DNA from: Paratinospora sagittata
Taxonomy: Eukaryota; Streptophyta; Magnoliopsida; Ranunculales; Menispermaceae
Reading direction: 5' to 3'
Assembly: GCA_035771175.1 (NCBI GenBank)
Contig: CM069589.1
Span: forward strand, 25,748,201-25,812,200
Length of the DNA stretch: 64,000 bases
Positions within the stretch are counted from its first letter, which is position 1. The number at the start of each line of letters is the position of its first letter. Shown here in pieces: positions 40,401 through 53,889 of this stretch. The notes under the pieces were generated by a model. It was not told where the DNA came from. It saw only the letters and a list, made by a program, of their open reading frames with translations, and made no database searches. Made by a program: the position numbers and the translations under genes.

Positions 40401-43400
40401 ATTCCTTGAAAAGAAGAAGAAACAATATTTTCAACGCCATTTTATTAACTCATGTCAGTGTCGGGATTAAATTGTAAGTCTATTTGAATTTTTCTTATCG
40501 ATTCATTGGAGAAGTAATTGAATGATCGGTGTGAAACTTTAAAATAACCATCACTTTTTCATTCTGACTCCAATTTGTCTGATTGAACATGCGTTAGAAA
40601 TTGGAAGAAAATGCATTTTCAATTCTTTTTCACTCCTTGAAATCAAAGTCGGGATAAAAAGTTATGGCTTTTTGAACATTTCTTCACGATTTGGTCGATA
40701 TGTAAGTTGATTGATCGGGATAAAATATTCAAATAGCCATAACATTTTATTCCTGACTCCAGTTTGAGTGATTGAAAATGCATTGAAAAGTGGAAGAAAC
40801 GATATTTTAAACGCCTTCTGAATAATTCAAATCATACTTCCAAAGAAATGGCTAAGGCTTTTTGATTTTGATTGCTGATTAGATTCATAAGTACGGTGGT
40901 CAATGGGTAACAAACATTAAAATAGCCAGAACGTTTTCTTCCGGACTCCAATTTGAGTGAATGCACATTCCTTGGAAAAAAGAAGAAACAATATTTTCAA
41001 CGCCATTTTATTAACTCATATCAGTGTCGGGATTAAACTGTAAGTCTATTTGAATTTTTCTTATCGATTCATACGAGAAGTAATTGAATGATCGGTGTGA
41101 AACTTTAAAATAACAATCACTTTTTCATTCTGACTCCAATTTGTCTGATTGAACATGCGTTAGAAATTGGAAGAAAAGGCATTTTCAATTCTTTTTCTCT
41201 CCTTCAAATAAAAGTCGGGATAAAAAGTTATGGCTTTTTGAACATTTCTTCACGATTTGGTCGATATGTAAGTTGATGGATCGGGATAAAATATTCAAAT
41301 AGCCATAACATTTTATTCCTGACTCCAGTTTGAGTGATTGAAAATGCATTGAAAAGTGGAAGAAACGATATTTTAAACACCTTCTGAATAATTCAAATCA
41401 TACTTCCAAAGAAATGGCTAAGGCTTTCTGATTTTGATTGCTGATTAGATTCATAAGTACGGTGGTCAATGGGTAACAAACATTAAAATAGCCATAACGT
41501 TTTCTTCCGGGCTCCAATTTGAGTGAATGCACATTCCTTGGAAAGAAGAAGAAACAATATTTTCAACGCCTTTTTATTAACTCATATCAGTGTCGGGATA
41601 AAACTGTAAGTCTATTGGAATTTTTCTTCTCGATTCATACGAGAAGTAATTGAATGATCGGTGTGAAACTTTAAAATAACCATAACTTTTTCATTATGAC
41701 TCTAATTTGTGTGATTGAAAATGCGTTAGAAATAGGAAGAAAAGACATTTTCAATTCTTTTTCAATTACTCAAATCAAAGTCGGGATGAAAAGTTACGGC
41801 AATTTGAACTTTTCGTCACGATTTATTCGATAAGTAAGTTGATTGATCGGCAAAAATCATTCAAATAGCCATAACATTTTATTCCCGACTTTGATTTTAG
41901 TGATTGAAAATGCGTTGGAAAGAGGAAGAAACAATATTTTAAATGACTTTTGAATAACTCAAATCATACTTCCAAAGAAATGGCTAAGGCTTTTTGATTT
42001 TGATTGCTGATTAGATTCATAAGCACGGTGGTCAATGGGTTACAAACATTAAAATAGCCATAACGTTTTCTTCCGGACTCCAATTTGAGTGAATGCCCAT
42101 TCCTTGGGTAGAAGAAGAAACAATATTTTCAACGCCTTTTTATTAACTCATATCAGTGTCGGGATTAAACTGTAACTCTATTAGAATTTTTCTTATCGAT
42201 TCATACGAGAAGTAATTGAATGATCAGTGTGAAACTTTAAAATAACCACAACTTTTTCATTTTGACTCCAATTTTTGTGATTGAACACGCGTTAGAAATA
42301 GGAAGAAAAGACATTTTCAATTCATTTTCAATGACTCAAATCAAAGTTGGGATGAAAAGTTACTGCTATTTGAACTTTTCATCATGCTTTTTTCGATAAG
42401 TAAGTTTATTGATCGGCAAAAAACATTCAAATAGCCATAACATTTTATTCCTGACTCCAGTTTGAGTGATTGAAAATGCGTTGAAAAGAGGAAGAAACGA
42501 TATTTTAAACGCCTTCTGAATAACTCAAATCATACTTCCAAAGAAATGGCTAAGGCTTTTTGATTTTGATTGCTGATTAGATTCATAAGTACGGTGGTCA
42601 ATGGGTAACAAACATTAAAATAGCCATAACGTTTTCTTCCGGACTCCAATTTGAGTGAATGCACATTCCTTGGAAAGAAGAAGAAACAATATTTTCAACG
42701 CCTTTTTATTAACTCAATCAGTGTCGGGATAAAACTGTAAGTCTATTTGAATTTTTCTTCTCGATTCATACGAGAAGTAATTGAATGATTGGTGTGAAAC
42801 TTTAAAATAACCATAACTTTTTCATTATGACTCCAATATGTGTGATTGAAAATGCGTTAGAAATAGGAAGAAAAGACATTTTCAATTCTTTTTCAATTAC
42901 TCAAATCAAAGTCGGAATGAAAAGTTACGGCAATTTGAACTTTCGTCACGATTTATTCGATAAGTAAGTTGATTGATCGACAAAAATCATTCAAATAGCC
43001 AAAACATTTTATTCCCGACTTTGATTTTAGTGATTGAAAATGCGTTGCAAAGAGGAAGAAACTATATTTTAAATGACTTTGGAATAACTCAAATCATACT
43101 TCCAAAGAAATGGCTAAGGCTTTTTGATTTTGATTGCTGATTAGATTCATAAGCACGGTGGTCAATGGGTAACAAACATTAAAATAGCCATAACGTTTTC
43201 TTCCGGAGTCCAATTTTAGTGAATGCACATTCCTTGGAAAGAAGAAGAAACAATATTTTCAACGCCATTTTATTAACTCATATCAGTGTCGGGATTAAAC
43301 TGTAAGTCTATTTGAATTTTTCTTATCGATTCATACGAGAAGTAATTGAATGATCGGTGTGAAACTTTAAAATAACCATCACTTTTTCATTCTGACTCCA

Positions 43401-46400
43401 ATTTGTCTGATTGAACATGCGTTAGAAATTGGAAGAAAAGGCATTTTCAATTCTTTTTCACTCCTTGAAATCAAAGTCGGGATAAAAAGTTATGGCTTTT
43501 TGAACATTTCTTCACGATTTGGTCGATATGTAAGTTGATTGATCGGGATAAAATATTCAAATAGCCATAACATTTTATTCTTGACTCCAGTTTGAGTGAT
43601 TGAAAATGCATTGAAAAGTGGAAGAAACGATATTTTAAACGCCTTCTGAATAATTCAAATCATACTTCCAAAGAAATGGCTAAGGCTTTTTGATTTTGAT
43701 TGCTGATTAGATTCATAAGTACGGTGGTCAATGGGTAACAAACATTAAAATAGCCATAACGTTTTCTTCCGGACTCCAATTTGAGTGAATGCAGATTCCT
43801 TGGAAAGAAGAAGAAACAATATTTTCAACGCCTTTTTGTGAACTCATATCAGTGTCGGGATAAAACTGTAAGTCTATTGGAATTTTTCTTCTCGATTCAT
43901 ACGAGAAGTAATTGAATGATCGGTGTGAAACTTTAAAATAACCATAACTTTTTCGTTATGACTCCAATTTGTGTGATTGAAAATGCGTTAGAAATAGGAA
44001 GAAAAGACATTTTCAATTCTTTTTCAATTACTCAAATCAAAGTCGGAATGAAAAGTTACGGCAATTTGAACTTTTCGTCACGATTTATTCGATAAGTAAG
44101 TTGATTGATCGGCAAAAATCATTCAAATAGCCATAACATTTTATTCCTGACTCCAGTTTGAGTGATTGAAAATGCGTTGAAAAGAGGAAGAAACGATATT
44201 TTAAACGCCTTCTGAATAACTCAAATCATACTTCCAAAGAAATGGCTAAGGCTTTTTGATTTTGATTGCTGATTAGATTCATAAGTACGGTGGTCAATGG
44301 GTAGCAAACATTAAAATAGCCATAACGTTTTCTTCCGGACTCCAATTTGAGTGAATGCACATTCCTTGGAAAGAAGAAGAAACAATATTTTCAACGCCTT
44401 TTTATTAACTCAATCAGTGTCGGGATAAAACTGTAAGTCTATTTGAATTTTTCTTATCGATTCATACGAGAAGTAATTGAATGATCGGTGTGAAACTTTA
44501 AAATAACCATAACTTTTTCATTATGACTCTAATTTGTGTGATTGAAAATGCGTTAGAAATAGGAAGAAAAGACATTTTCAATTCTTTTCCAATTACTCAA
44601 ATCAAAGTCGGGATGAAAAGTTACGGCAATTTGAACTTTTCGTCACGATTTATTCGATAAGTAAGTTGATTGATCGGCAAAAATCATTCAAATAGCCATA
44701 ACATTTTATTCCCGACTTTGATTTTAGTGATTGAAAATGGGTTGGAAAGAGGAAGAAACAATATTTTAAATGACTTTTGAATAACTCAAATCATACTTCC
44801 AAAGAAATGGCTAAGGCTTTTTGATTTTGATTGCTGATTAGATTCATAAGCACGGTGGTCAATGGGTTACAAACATTAAAATAGCCATAACGTTTTCTTC
44901 CGGACTCCAATTTGAGTGAATGCCCATTCCTTGGAAAGAAGAAGAAACAATATTTTCAACGCCTTTTTATTAACTCATATCAGTGTCGGGATTAAACTGT
45001 AACTCTATTAGAATTTTTCTTATCGATTCATACGAGAAGTAATTGAATGATCAATGTGAAACTTTAAAATAACCACAACTTTTTCATTTTGACTCCAATT
45101 TTTGTGATTGAACACGCGTTAGAAATAGGAAGAAAAGACATTTTCAATTCATTTTCAATGACTCAAATCAAAGTTGGGATGAAAAGTTACTGCTATTTGA
45201 ACTTTTCATCATGCTTTTTTCGATAAGTAAGTTTATTGATCGGCAAAAAACATTCAAATAGCCATAACATTTTATTCCTGACTCCAGTTTGAGTGATTGA
45301 AAATGCGTTGAAAAGAGGAAGAAACGATATTTTAAACGCCTTCTGAATAACTCAAATCATACTTCCAAAGAAATGGCTAAGGCTTTTTGATTTTGATTGC
45401 TGATTAGATTCATAAGTACGGTGGTCAATGGGTAACAAACATTAAAATAGCCATAACGTTTTCTTCCGGACTCCAATTTGAGTGAATGCACATTCCTTGG
45501 AAAGAAGAAGAAACAATATTTTCAACGCCTTTTTATTAACTCAATCAGTGTCGGGATAAAACTGTAAGTCTATTTGAATTTTTCTTCTCGATTCATACGA
45601 GAAGTAATTGAATGATTGGTGTGAAACTTTAAAATAACCATAACTTTTTCATTATGACTCCAATATGTGTGATTGAAAATGCGTTAGAAATAGGAAGAAA
45701 AGACATTTTCAATTCTTTTTCAATTACTCAAATCAAAGTCGGAATGAAAAGTTACGGCAATTTGAACTTTCGTCACGATTTATTCGATAAGTAAGTTGAT
45801 TGATCGACAAAAATCATTCAAATAGCCAAAACATTTTATTTCCGACTTTGATTTTAGTGATTGGAAATGCGTTGCAAAGAGGAAGAAACTATATTTTAAA
45901 TGACTTTGGAATAACTCAAATCATACTTCCAAAGAAATGGCTAAGGCTTTTTGATTTTGATTGCTGATTAGATTCATAAGCACGGTGGTCAATGGGTAAC
46001 AAACATTAAAATAGCCATAACGTTTTCTTCCGGAGTCCAATTTTAGTGAATGCACATTCCTTGAAAAGAAGAAGAAACAATATTTTCAACGCCATTTTAT
46101 TAACTCATATCAGTGTCGGGATTAAACTGTAAGTCTATTTGAATTTTTCTTATCGATTCATTGGAGAAGTAATTGAATGATCGGTGTGAAACTTTAAAAT
46201 AACCATCACTTTTTCATTCTGACTCCAATTTGTCTGATTGAACATGCGTTAGAAATTGGAAGAAAAGGCATTTTCAATTCTTTTTCACTCCTTGAAATCA
46301 AAGTAGGGATAAAAAGTTATGGCTTTTTGAACATTTCTTCACGATTTGGTCGATATGTAAGTTGATTGATCGGGATAAAATATTCAAATAGCCATAACAT

Positions 46401-49400
46401 TTTATTCCTGACTCCAGTTTGAGTGATTGAAAATGCATTGAAAAGTGGAAGAAACGATATTTTAAACGCCTTCTGAATAATTCAAATCATACTTCCAAAG
46501 AAATGGCTAAGGCTTTTTGATTTTGATTGCTGATTAGATTCATAAGTACGGTGGTCAATGGGTAACAAACATTAAAATAGCCATAACGTTTTCTTCCGGA
46601 CTCCAATTTGAGTGAATGCACATTCCTTGGAAAGAAGAAGAAACAATATTTTCAACGCCTTTTTGTTAACTCATATCAGTGTCGAGATAAAACTGTAAGT
46701 CTATTGGAATTTTTCTTCTCGATTCATACGAGAAGTAATTGAATGATCGGTGTGAAACTTTAAAATAACCATAACTTTTTCGTTATGACTCCAATTTGTG
46801 TGATTGAAAATGCGTTAGAAATAGGAAGAAAAGACATTTTCAATTCTTTTTCAATTACTCAAATCAAAGTCGGAATGAAAAGTTACGGCAATTTGAACTT
46901 TTCGTCACGATTTATTCGATAAGTAAGTTGATTGATCGGCAAAAATCATTCAAATAGCCATAACATTTTATTCCTGACTCCAGTTTGAGTGATTGAAAAT
47001 GCGTTGAAAAGAGGAAGAAACGATATTTTAAACGCCTTCTGAATAACTCAAATCATACTTCCAAAGAAATGGCTAAGGCTTTTTGATTTTGATTGCTGAT
47101 TAGATTCATAAGTACGGTGGTCAATGGGTAGCAAACATTAAAATAGCCATAACGTTTTCTTCCGGACTCCAATTTGAGTGAATGCACATTCCTTGGAAAG
47201 AAGAAGAAACAATATTTTCAACGCCTTTTTATTAACTCAATCAGTGTCGGGATAAAACTGTAAGTCTATTTGAATTTTTCTTATCGATTCATACGAGAAG
47301 TAATTGAATGATCGGTGTGAAACTTTAAAATAACCATAACTTTTTCATTATGACTCTAATTTGTGTGATTGAAAATGCGTTAGAAATAGGAAGAAAAGAC
47401 ATTTTCAATTCTTTTTCAATTACTCAAATCAAAGTCGGGATGAAAAGTTACGGCAATTTGAACTTTTCGTCACGATTTATTCGATAAGTAAGTTGATTGA
47501 TCGGCAAAAATCATTCAAATAGCCATAACATTTTATTCCCGACTTTGATTTTAGTGATTGAAAATGGGTTGGAAAGAGGAAGAAACAATATTTTAAATGA
47601 CTTTTGAATAACTCAAATCATACTTCCAAAGAAATGGCTAAGGCTTTTTGATTTTGATTGCTGATTAGATTCATAAGCACGGTGGTCAATGGGTTACAAA
47701 CATTAAAATAGCCATAACGTTTTCTTCCGGACTCCAATTTGAGTGAATGCCCATTCCTTGGAAAGAAGAAGAAACAATATTTTCAACGCCTTTTTATTAA
47801 CTCATATCAGTGTCGGGATTAAACTGTAACTCTATTAGAATTTTTCTTATCGATTCATACGAGAAGTAATTGAATGATCAGTGTGAAACTTTAAAATAAC
47901 CACAACTTTTTCATTTTGACTCCAATTTTTGTGATTGAACACGCGTTAGAAATAGGAAGAAAACACATTTTCAATTCATTTTCAATGACTCAAATCAAAG
48001 TTGGGATGAAAAGTTACTGCTATTTGAACGTTTCATCATGCTTTTTTCGATAAGTAAGTTTATTGATCGGCAAAAAACATTCAAATAGCCATAACATTTT
48101 ATTCCTGACTCCAGTTTGAGTGATTGAAAATGCGTTGAAAAGAGGAAGAAACGATATTTTAAACGCCTTCTGAATAACTCAAATCATACTTCCAAAGAAA
48201 TGGCTAAGGCTTTTTGATTTTGATTGCTGATTAGATTCATAAGTACGGTGGTCAATGGGTAACAAACATTAAAATAGCCATAACGTTTTCTTCCGGACTC
48301 CAATTTGAGTGAATGCACATTCCTTGGAAAGAAGAAGAAACAATATTTTCAACGCCTTTTTATTAACTCAATCAGTGTCAGGATAAAACTGTAAGTCTAT
48401 TTGAATTTTTCTTATCGATTCATACGAGAAGTAATTGAATGATCGGTGTGAAACTTTAAAATAACCAACACTTTTTCATTCTGACTCCAATTTGTCTGAT
48501 TGAACATGCGTTAGAAATTGGAAGAAAAGGCATTTTCAATTCTTTTTCACTCCTTCAAATCAAAGTCGGGAGAAAAAGTTATGGCTTTTTGAACATTTCT
48601 TCACGATTTGGTCGATATGTAAGTTGATTGATCGGGATAAAATATTCAAATAGCCATAACATTTTATTCCTGACTCCAGTTTGAGTGATTGAAAATGCAT
48701 TGAAAAGTGGAAGAAACGATATTTTAAACGCCTTCTAAATAATTCAAATCATACTTCCAAAGAAATGGCTAAGGCTTTTTGATTTTGATTGCTGATTAGA
48801 TTCATAAGTACGGTGGTCAATGGGTAACAAACATTAAAATAGCCATAACGTTTTCTTCCGGACTCCAATTTTAGTGAATGCACATTCCTTGGAAAGAAGA
48901 AGAAACAATATTTTCAACGCCATTTTATTAACTCATATCAGTGTCGGGATTAAACTGTAAGTCTATTTGAATTTTTCTTATCGATTCATACGAGAAGTAA
49001 TTGAATGATCGGTGTGAAACTTTAAAATAACCATAACTTTTTCATTATGACTCCAATATGTGTGATTGAAAATGCGTTAGAAATAGGAAGAAAAGACATT
49101 TTCAATTCTTTTTCAATTACTCAAATCAAAGTCGGAATGAAAAGTTACGGCAATTTGAACTTTCGTCACGGTTTATTCGATAAGTAAGTTGATTGATCGA
49201 CAAAAATCATTCAAATAGCCAAAACATTTTATTCCCGACTTTGATTTTAGTGATTGAAAATGCGTTGCAAAGAGGAAGAAACTATATTTTAAATGACTTT
49301 GGAATAACTCAAATCATACTTCCAAAGAAATGGCTAAGGCTTTTTGATTTTGATTGCTGATTAGATTCATAAGCACGGTGGTCAATGGGTAACAAACATT

Positions 49401-52300
49401 AAAATAGCCATAACGTTTTCTTCCGGAGTCCAATTTTAGTGAATGCACATTCCTTGGAAAGAAGAAGAAACAATATGTTCAACGCCATTTTATTAACTCA
49501 TATCAGTGTCGGGATTAAACTGTAAGTCTATTTGAATTTTTCTTATCGATTCATACGAGAAGTAATTGAATGATCGGTGTGAAACTTTAAAATAACCATC
49601 ACTTTTTCATTCTGACTCCAATTTGTCTGATTGAACAAGCGTTAGAAATTGGAAGAAAAGGCATTTTCAATTCTTTTTCACTCCTTGAAATCAAAGTCGG
49701 GATAAAAAGTTATGGCTTTTTGAACATTTCTTCACGATTTGGTCGATATGTAAGTTGATTGATCGGGATAAAATATTCAAATAGCCATAACATTTTATTC
49801 TTGACTCCAGTTTGAGTGATTGAAAATGCATTGAAAAGTGGAAGAAACGATATTTTAAACGCCTTCTGAATAATTCAAATCATACTTCCAAAGAAATGGC
49901 TAAGGCTTTTTGATTTTGATTGCTGATTAGATTCATAAGTACGGTGGTCAATGGGTAACAAACATTAAAATAGCCATAACGTTTTCTTCCGGACTCCAAT
50001 TTGAGTGAATGCAGATTCCTTGGAAAGAAGAAGAAACAATATTTTCAACGCCTTTTTGTTAACTCATATCAGTGTCGGGATAAAACTGTAAGTCTATTGG
50101 AATTTTTCTTCTCGATTCATACGAGAAGTAATTGAATGATCGGTGTGAAACTTTAAAATAACCATAACTTTTTCGTTATGACTCCAATTTGTGTGATTGA
50201 AAATGCGTTAGAAATAGGAAGAAAAGACATTTTCAATTCTTTTTCAATTACTCAAATCAAAGTCGGAATGAAAAGTTACGGCAATTTGAACTTTTCGTCA
50301 CGATTTATTCGATAAGTAAGTTGATTGATCGGCAAAAATCATTCAAATAGCCATAACATTTTATTCCTGACTCCAGTTTGAGTGATTGAAAATGCGTTGA
50401 AAAGAGGAAGAAACGATATTTTAAACGCCTTCTGAATAACTCAAATCATACTTCCAAAGAAATGGCTAAGGCTTTTTGATTTTGATTGCTGATTAGATTC
50501 ATAAGTACGGTGGTCAATGGGTAGCAAACATTAAAATAGCCATAACGTTTTCTTCCGGACTCCAATTTGAGTGAATGCACATTCCTTGGAAAGAAGAAGA
50601 AACAATATTTTCAACGCCTTTTTATTAACTCAATCAGTGTCGGGATAAAACTGTAAGTCTATTTGAATTTTTCTTATCGATTCATACGAGAAGTAATTGA
50701 ATGATCGGTGTGAAACTTTAAAATAACCATAACTTTTTCATTATGACTCTAATTTGTGTGATTGAAAATGCGTTAGAAATAGGAAGAAAAGACATTTTCA
50801 ATTCTTTTCCAATTACTCAAATCAAAGTCGGGATGAAAAGTTACGGCAATTTGAACTTTTCGTCACGATTTATTCGATAAGTAAGTTGATTGATCGGCAA
50901 AAATCATTCAAATAGCCATAACATTTTATTCCCGACTTTGATTTTAGTGATTGAAAATGGGTTGGAAAGAGGAAGAAACAATATTTTAAATGACTTTTGA
51001 ATAACTCAAATCATACTTCCAAAGAAATGGCTAAGGCTTTTTGATTTTGATTGCTGATTAGATTCATAAGCACGGTGGTCAATGGGTTACAAACATTAAA
51101 ATAGCCATAACGTTTTCTTCCGGACTCCAATTTGAGTGAATGCCCATTCCTTGGAAAGAAGAAGAAACAATATTTTCAACGCCTTTTTATTAACTCATAT
51201 CAGTGTCGGGATTAAACTGTAACTCTATTAGAATTTTTCTTATCGATTCATACGAGAAGTAATTGAATGATCAGTGTGAAACTTTAAAATAACCACAACT
51301 TTTTCATTTTGACTCCAATTTTTGTGATTGAACACGCGTTAGAAATAGGAAGAAAAGACATTTTCAATTCATTTTCAATGACTCAAATCAAAGTTGGGAT
51401 GAAAAGTTACTGCTATTTGAACTTTTCATCATGCTTTTTTCGATAAGTAAGTTTATTGATCGGCAAAAAACATTCAAATAGCCATAACATTTTATTCCTG
51501 ACTCCAGTTTGAGTGATTGAAAATGCGTTGAAAAGAGGAAGAAACGATATTTTAAACGCCTTCTGAATAACTCAAATCATACTTCCAAAGAAATGGCTAA
51601 GGCTTTTTGATTTTGATTGCTGATTAGATTCATAAGTACGGTGGTCAATGGGTAACAAACATTAAAATAGCCATAACGTTTTCTTCCGGACTCCAATTTG
51701 AGTGAATGCACATTCCTTGGAAAGAAGAAGAAACAATATTTTCAACGCCTTTTTATTAACTCAATCAGTGTCAGGATAAAACTGTAAGTCTATTTGAATT
51801 TTTCTTAACGATTCATACGAGAAGTAATTGAATGATCGGTGTGAAACTTTAAAATAACCAACACTTTTTCATTCTGACTCCAATTTGTCTGATTGAACAT
51901 GCGTTAGAAATTGGAAGAAAAGGCATTTTCAATTCTTTTTCACTCCTTCAAATCAAAGTCGGGAGAAAAAGTTATGGCTTTTTGAACATTTCTTCACGAT
52001 TTGGTCGATATGTAAGTTGATTGATCGGGATAAAATATTCAAATAGCCATAACATTTTATTCCTGACTCCAGTTTGAGTGATTGAAAATGCATTGAAAAG
52101 TGGAAGAAACGATATTTTAAACGCCTTCTGAATAATTCAAATCATACTTCCAAAGAAATGGCTAAGGCTTTTTGATTTTGATTGCTGATTAGATTCATAA
52201 GCACGGTGGTCAATGGGTTACAAACATTAAAATAGCCATAACGTTTTCTTCCGGACTCCAATTTGAGTGAATGCACATTCCTTGGAAAGAAGAAGAAACA
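31400..52300 (+). repeat. Mosaic of overlapping higher-order duplications (offsets 2.83, 5.09, 5.66, 6.22, 11.88 kb)
   Basis: Private variants reveal several block copies. Offset 5,091: AACACTTTTT 31501 and 36592, GAGTAGTAAT 33157 and 38248, GTTGATGGATCGG 33354 and 38445. Offset 2,827: that last variant again at 41272. Offset 5,655: ATTCATTGGAGAAG 40501 and 46156. Offset 6,220: GATTGATCGA 42971 and 49191, GCAGATTCCT 43791 and 50011, ATTCTTTTCC 44581 and 50801. Offset 11,875: GAACGTTTCA 36151 and 48026, CCTTCTAAAT 36855-36856 and 48731. 5,655 plus 6,220 equals 11,875, so these are nested or chained events. Typical blocks are 1-3 kb and the offsets are whole numbers of trimers (9, 5, 10, 11 and 21). 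Block edges are approximate. Confidence 0.8.
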
Positions 52301-53887
52301 ATATTTTCAACGCCTTTTTATTAACTCATATCAGTGTCGGGATTAAACTGTCACTCTATTAGAATTTTTCTTATCGATTCATACGAGAAGTAATTGAATG
52401 ATCAGTGTGAAACTTTAAAATGACCACAACTTTTTCATTTTGACTCCAATTTTTGTGATTGAACACGCGTTAGAAATAGGAAAAAAAGACATTTTCAATT
52501 CATTTTCAATGACTCAAATCAAAGTCGGGATGAAAAGTTACTGCTATTTGAACTTTTCATCATGATTTTTTCGATAAGTAAGTTTATTGATCGGCAAAAA
52601 ACATTCAAATAGCCAAAACATTTTATTCCTGACCCCAGTTTGAGTGATTGAAAATGCGTTGAAAAGAGGAAGAAACGATATTTTAAACGCCTTCTGAATA
52701 ACTCAAATCATACTTCCAAAGAAATGGCTAAGGCTTTTTGATTTTGATTGCTGATTAGATTCATAAGCACGGTGGTCAATGGGTAACAAACATTAAAATA
52801 GCCATAACGTTTTCTTCCGGACTCCAATTTTAGTGAATGCACATTCCTTAGAAAGAAGAAGACACAATATTTTCAACGCCATTTTATTAACTCATATCAG
52901 TGTCGGGATTAAACTGTAAGTCTATTTGAATTTTTCTTATCGATTCATACGAGAAGTAATTGAATGATCGGTGTGAAACTTTAAAATAACCATCACTTTT
53001 TCATTCTGACTCCAATTTGTCTGATTGAACATGCGTTAGAAATTGGAAGAAAAGGCATTTTCAATTCTTTTTCACTCCTTCAAATCAAAGTCGGGATAAA
53101 AAGTTATGGCTTTTTGAACATTTCTTCACGATTTGGTCGATATGTAAGTTGATTGATCGGGATAAAATATTCAAATAGCCATAACATTTTATTCCTGACT
53201 CCAGTTTGAGTGATTGAAAATGCATTGAAAAGTGGAAGAAACGATATTTTAAACGCCTTCTGAATAATTCAAATCATACTTCCAAAGAAATGGCTAAGGC
53301 TTTTTGATTTTGATTGCTGATTAGATTCATAAGTACGGTGGTCAATGGGTAACAAACATTAAAATAGCCATAACGTTTTCTTCCGGACTCCAATTTGAGT
53401 GAATGCACATTCCTTGGAAAGAAGAAGAAACAATATTTTCAACGCCTTTTTATTAACTCATATCAGTGTCGGGATAAAACTGTAAGTCTATTGGAATTTT
53501 TCTTCTCGATTCATACGAGAAGTAATTGAATGATCGGTGTGAAACTTTAAAATAACCATAACTTTTTCATTATGACTCCAATATGTGTGATTGAAAATGC
53601 GTTAGAAATAGGAAGAAAAGACATTTTCAATTCTTTTTCAATTACTCAAATCAAAGACGGATTGAAAAGTTACGGCAATTTGAACTTTTCGTCACGATTT
53701 ATTCGATAAGTAAGTTGATTGATCGGCAAAAATCATTCAAATAGCCATAACATTTTATTCCCGACTTTGATTTTAGTGATTGAAAATGTGTTGGAAAGAG
53801 GAAGAAACAATATTTTAAATGACTTTTGAATAACTCAAATCATACTTCCAAAGAAATGGCTAAGGCTTTTTGATTTTGATTGCTGAT

Positions 53888-53889
53888 TG
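53888..53889. other. Inversion junction in the satellite array
   Basis: Plus-orientation sequence runs to TTGATTGCTGATT in the right half of a B subunit (normally followed by AGATTCAT). It changes at once to GTGATTGAAAAAGAATTG, which on the minus strand is inside an A subunit. Everything from there to the window end is inverted. There is no insertion, and only one or two bases of possible overlap, as expected for a simple end-joining or template-switch event. Confidence 0.9.

Larger units (their letters stand above)
7555..53888 (+). repeat. Satellite array, 189-bp subunits in 567-bp trimers, plus orientation
   Basis: About 46.3 kb of head-to-tail tandem repeat, roughly 245 subunits or 82 trimers, with no interruption by other DNA. 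The trimer is A (starts AAATAACCATAAC), B (starts AAATAGCCATAACATTTT) and C (starts AAATAGCCATAACGTTTTC). Subunits within a trimer are clearly diverged, whereas equivalent subunits in different trimers are very similar, which defines a higher-order repeat. Each C carries a single TCCGGA (in CTTCCGGACTCC). AT-rich, with no credible coding frame. Length and organisation fit a plant centromeric or pericentromeric satellite. From memory, AAAGTTATGGCTTTTTGAA resembles the AAAAGTTATGACCATTTGAA core of soybean CentGm-type repeats, but I could not compare databases. Confidence 0.95.
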
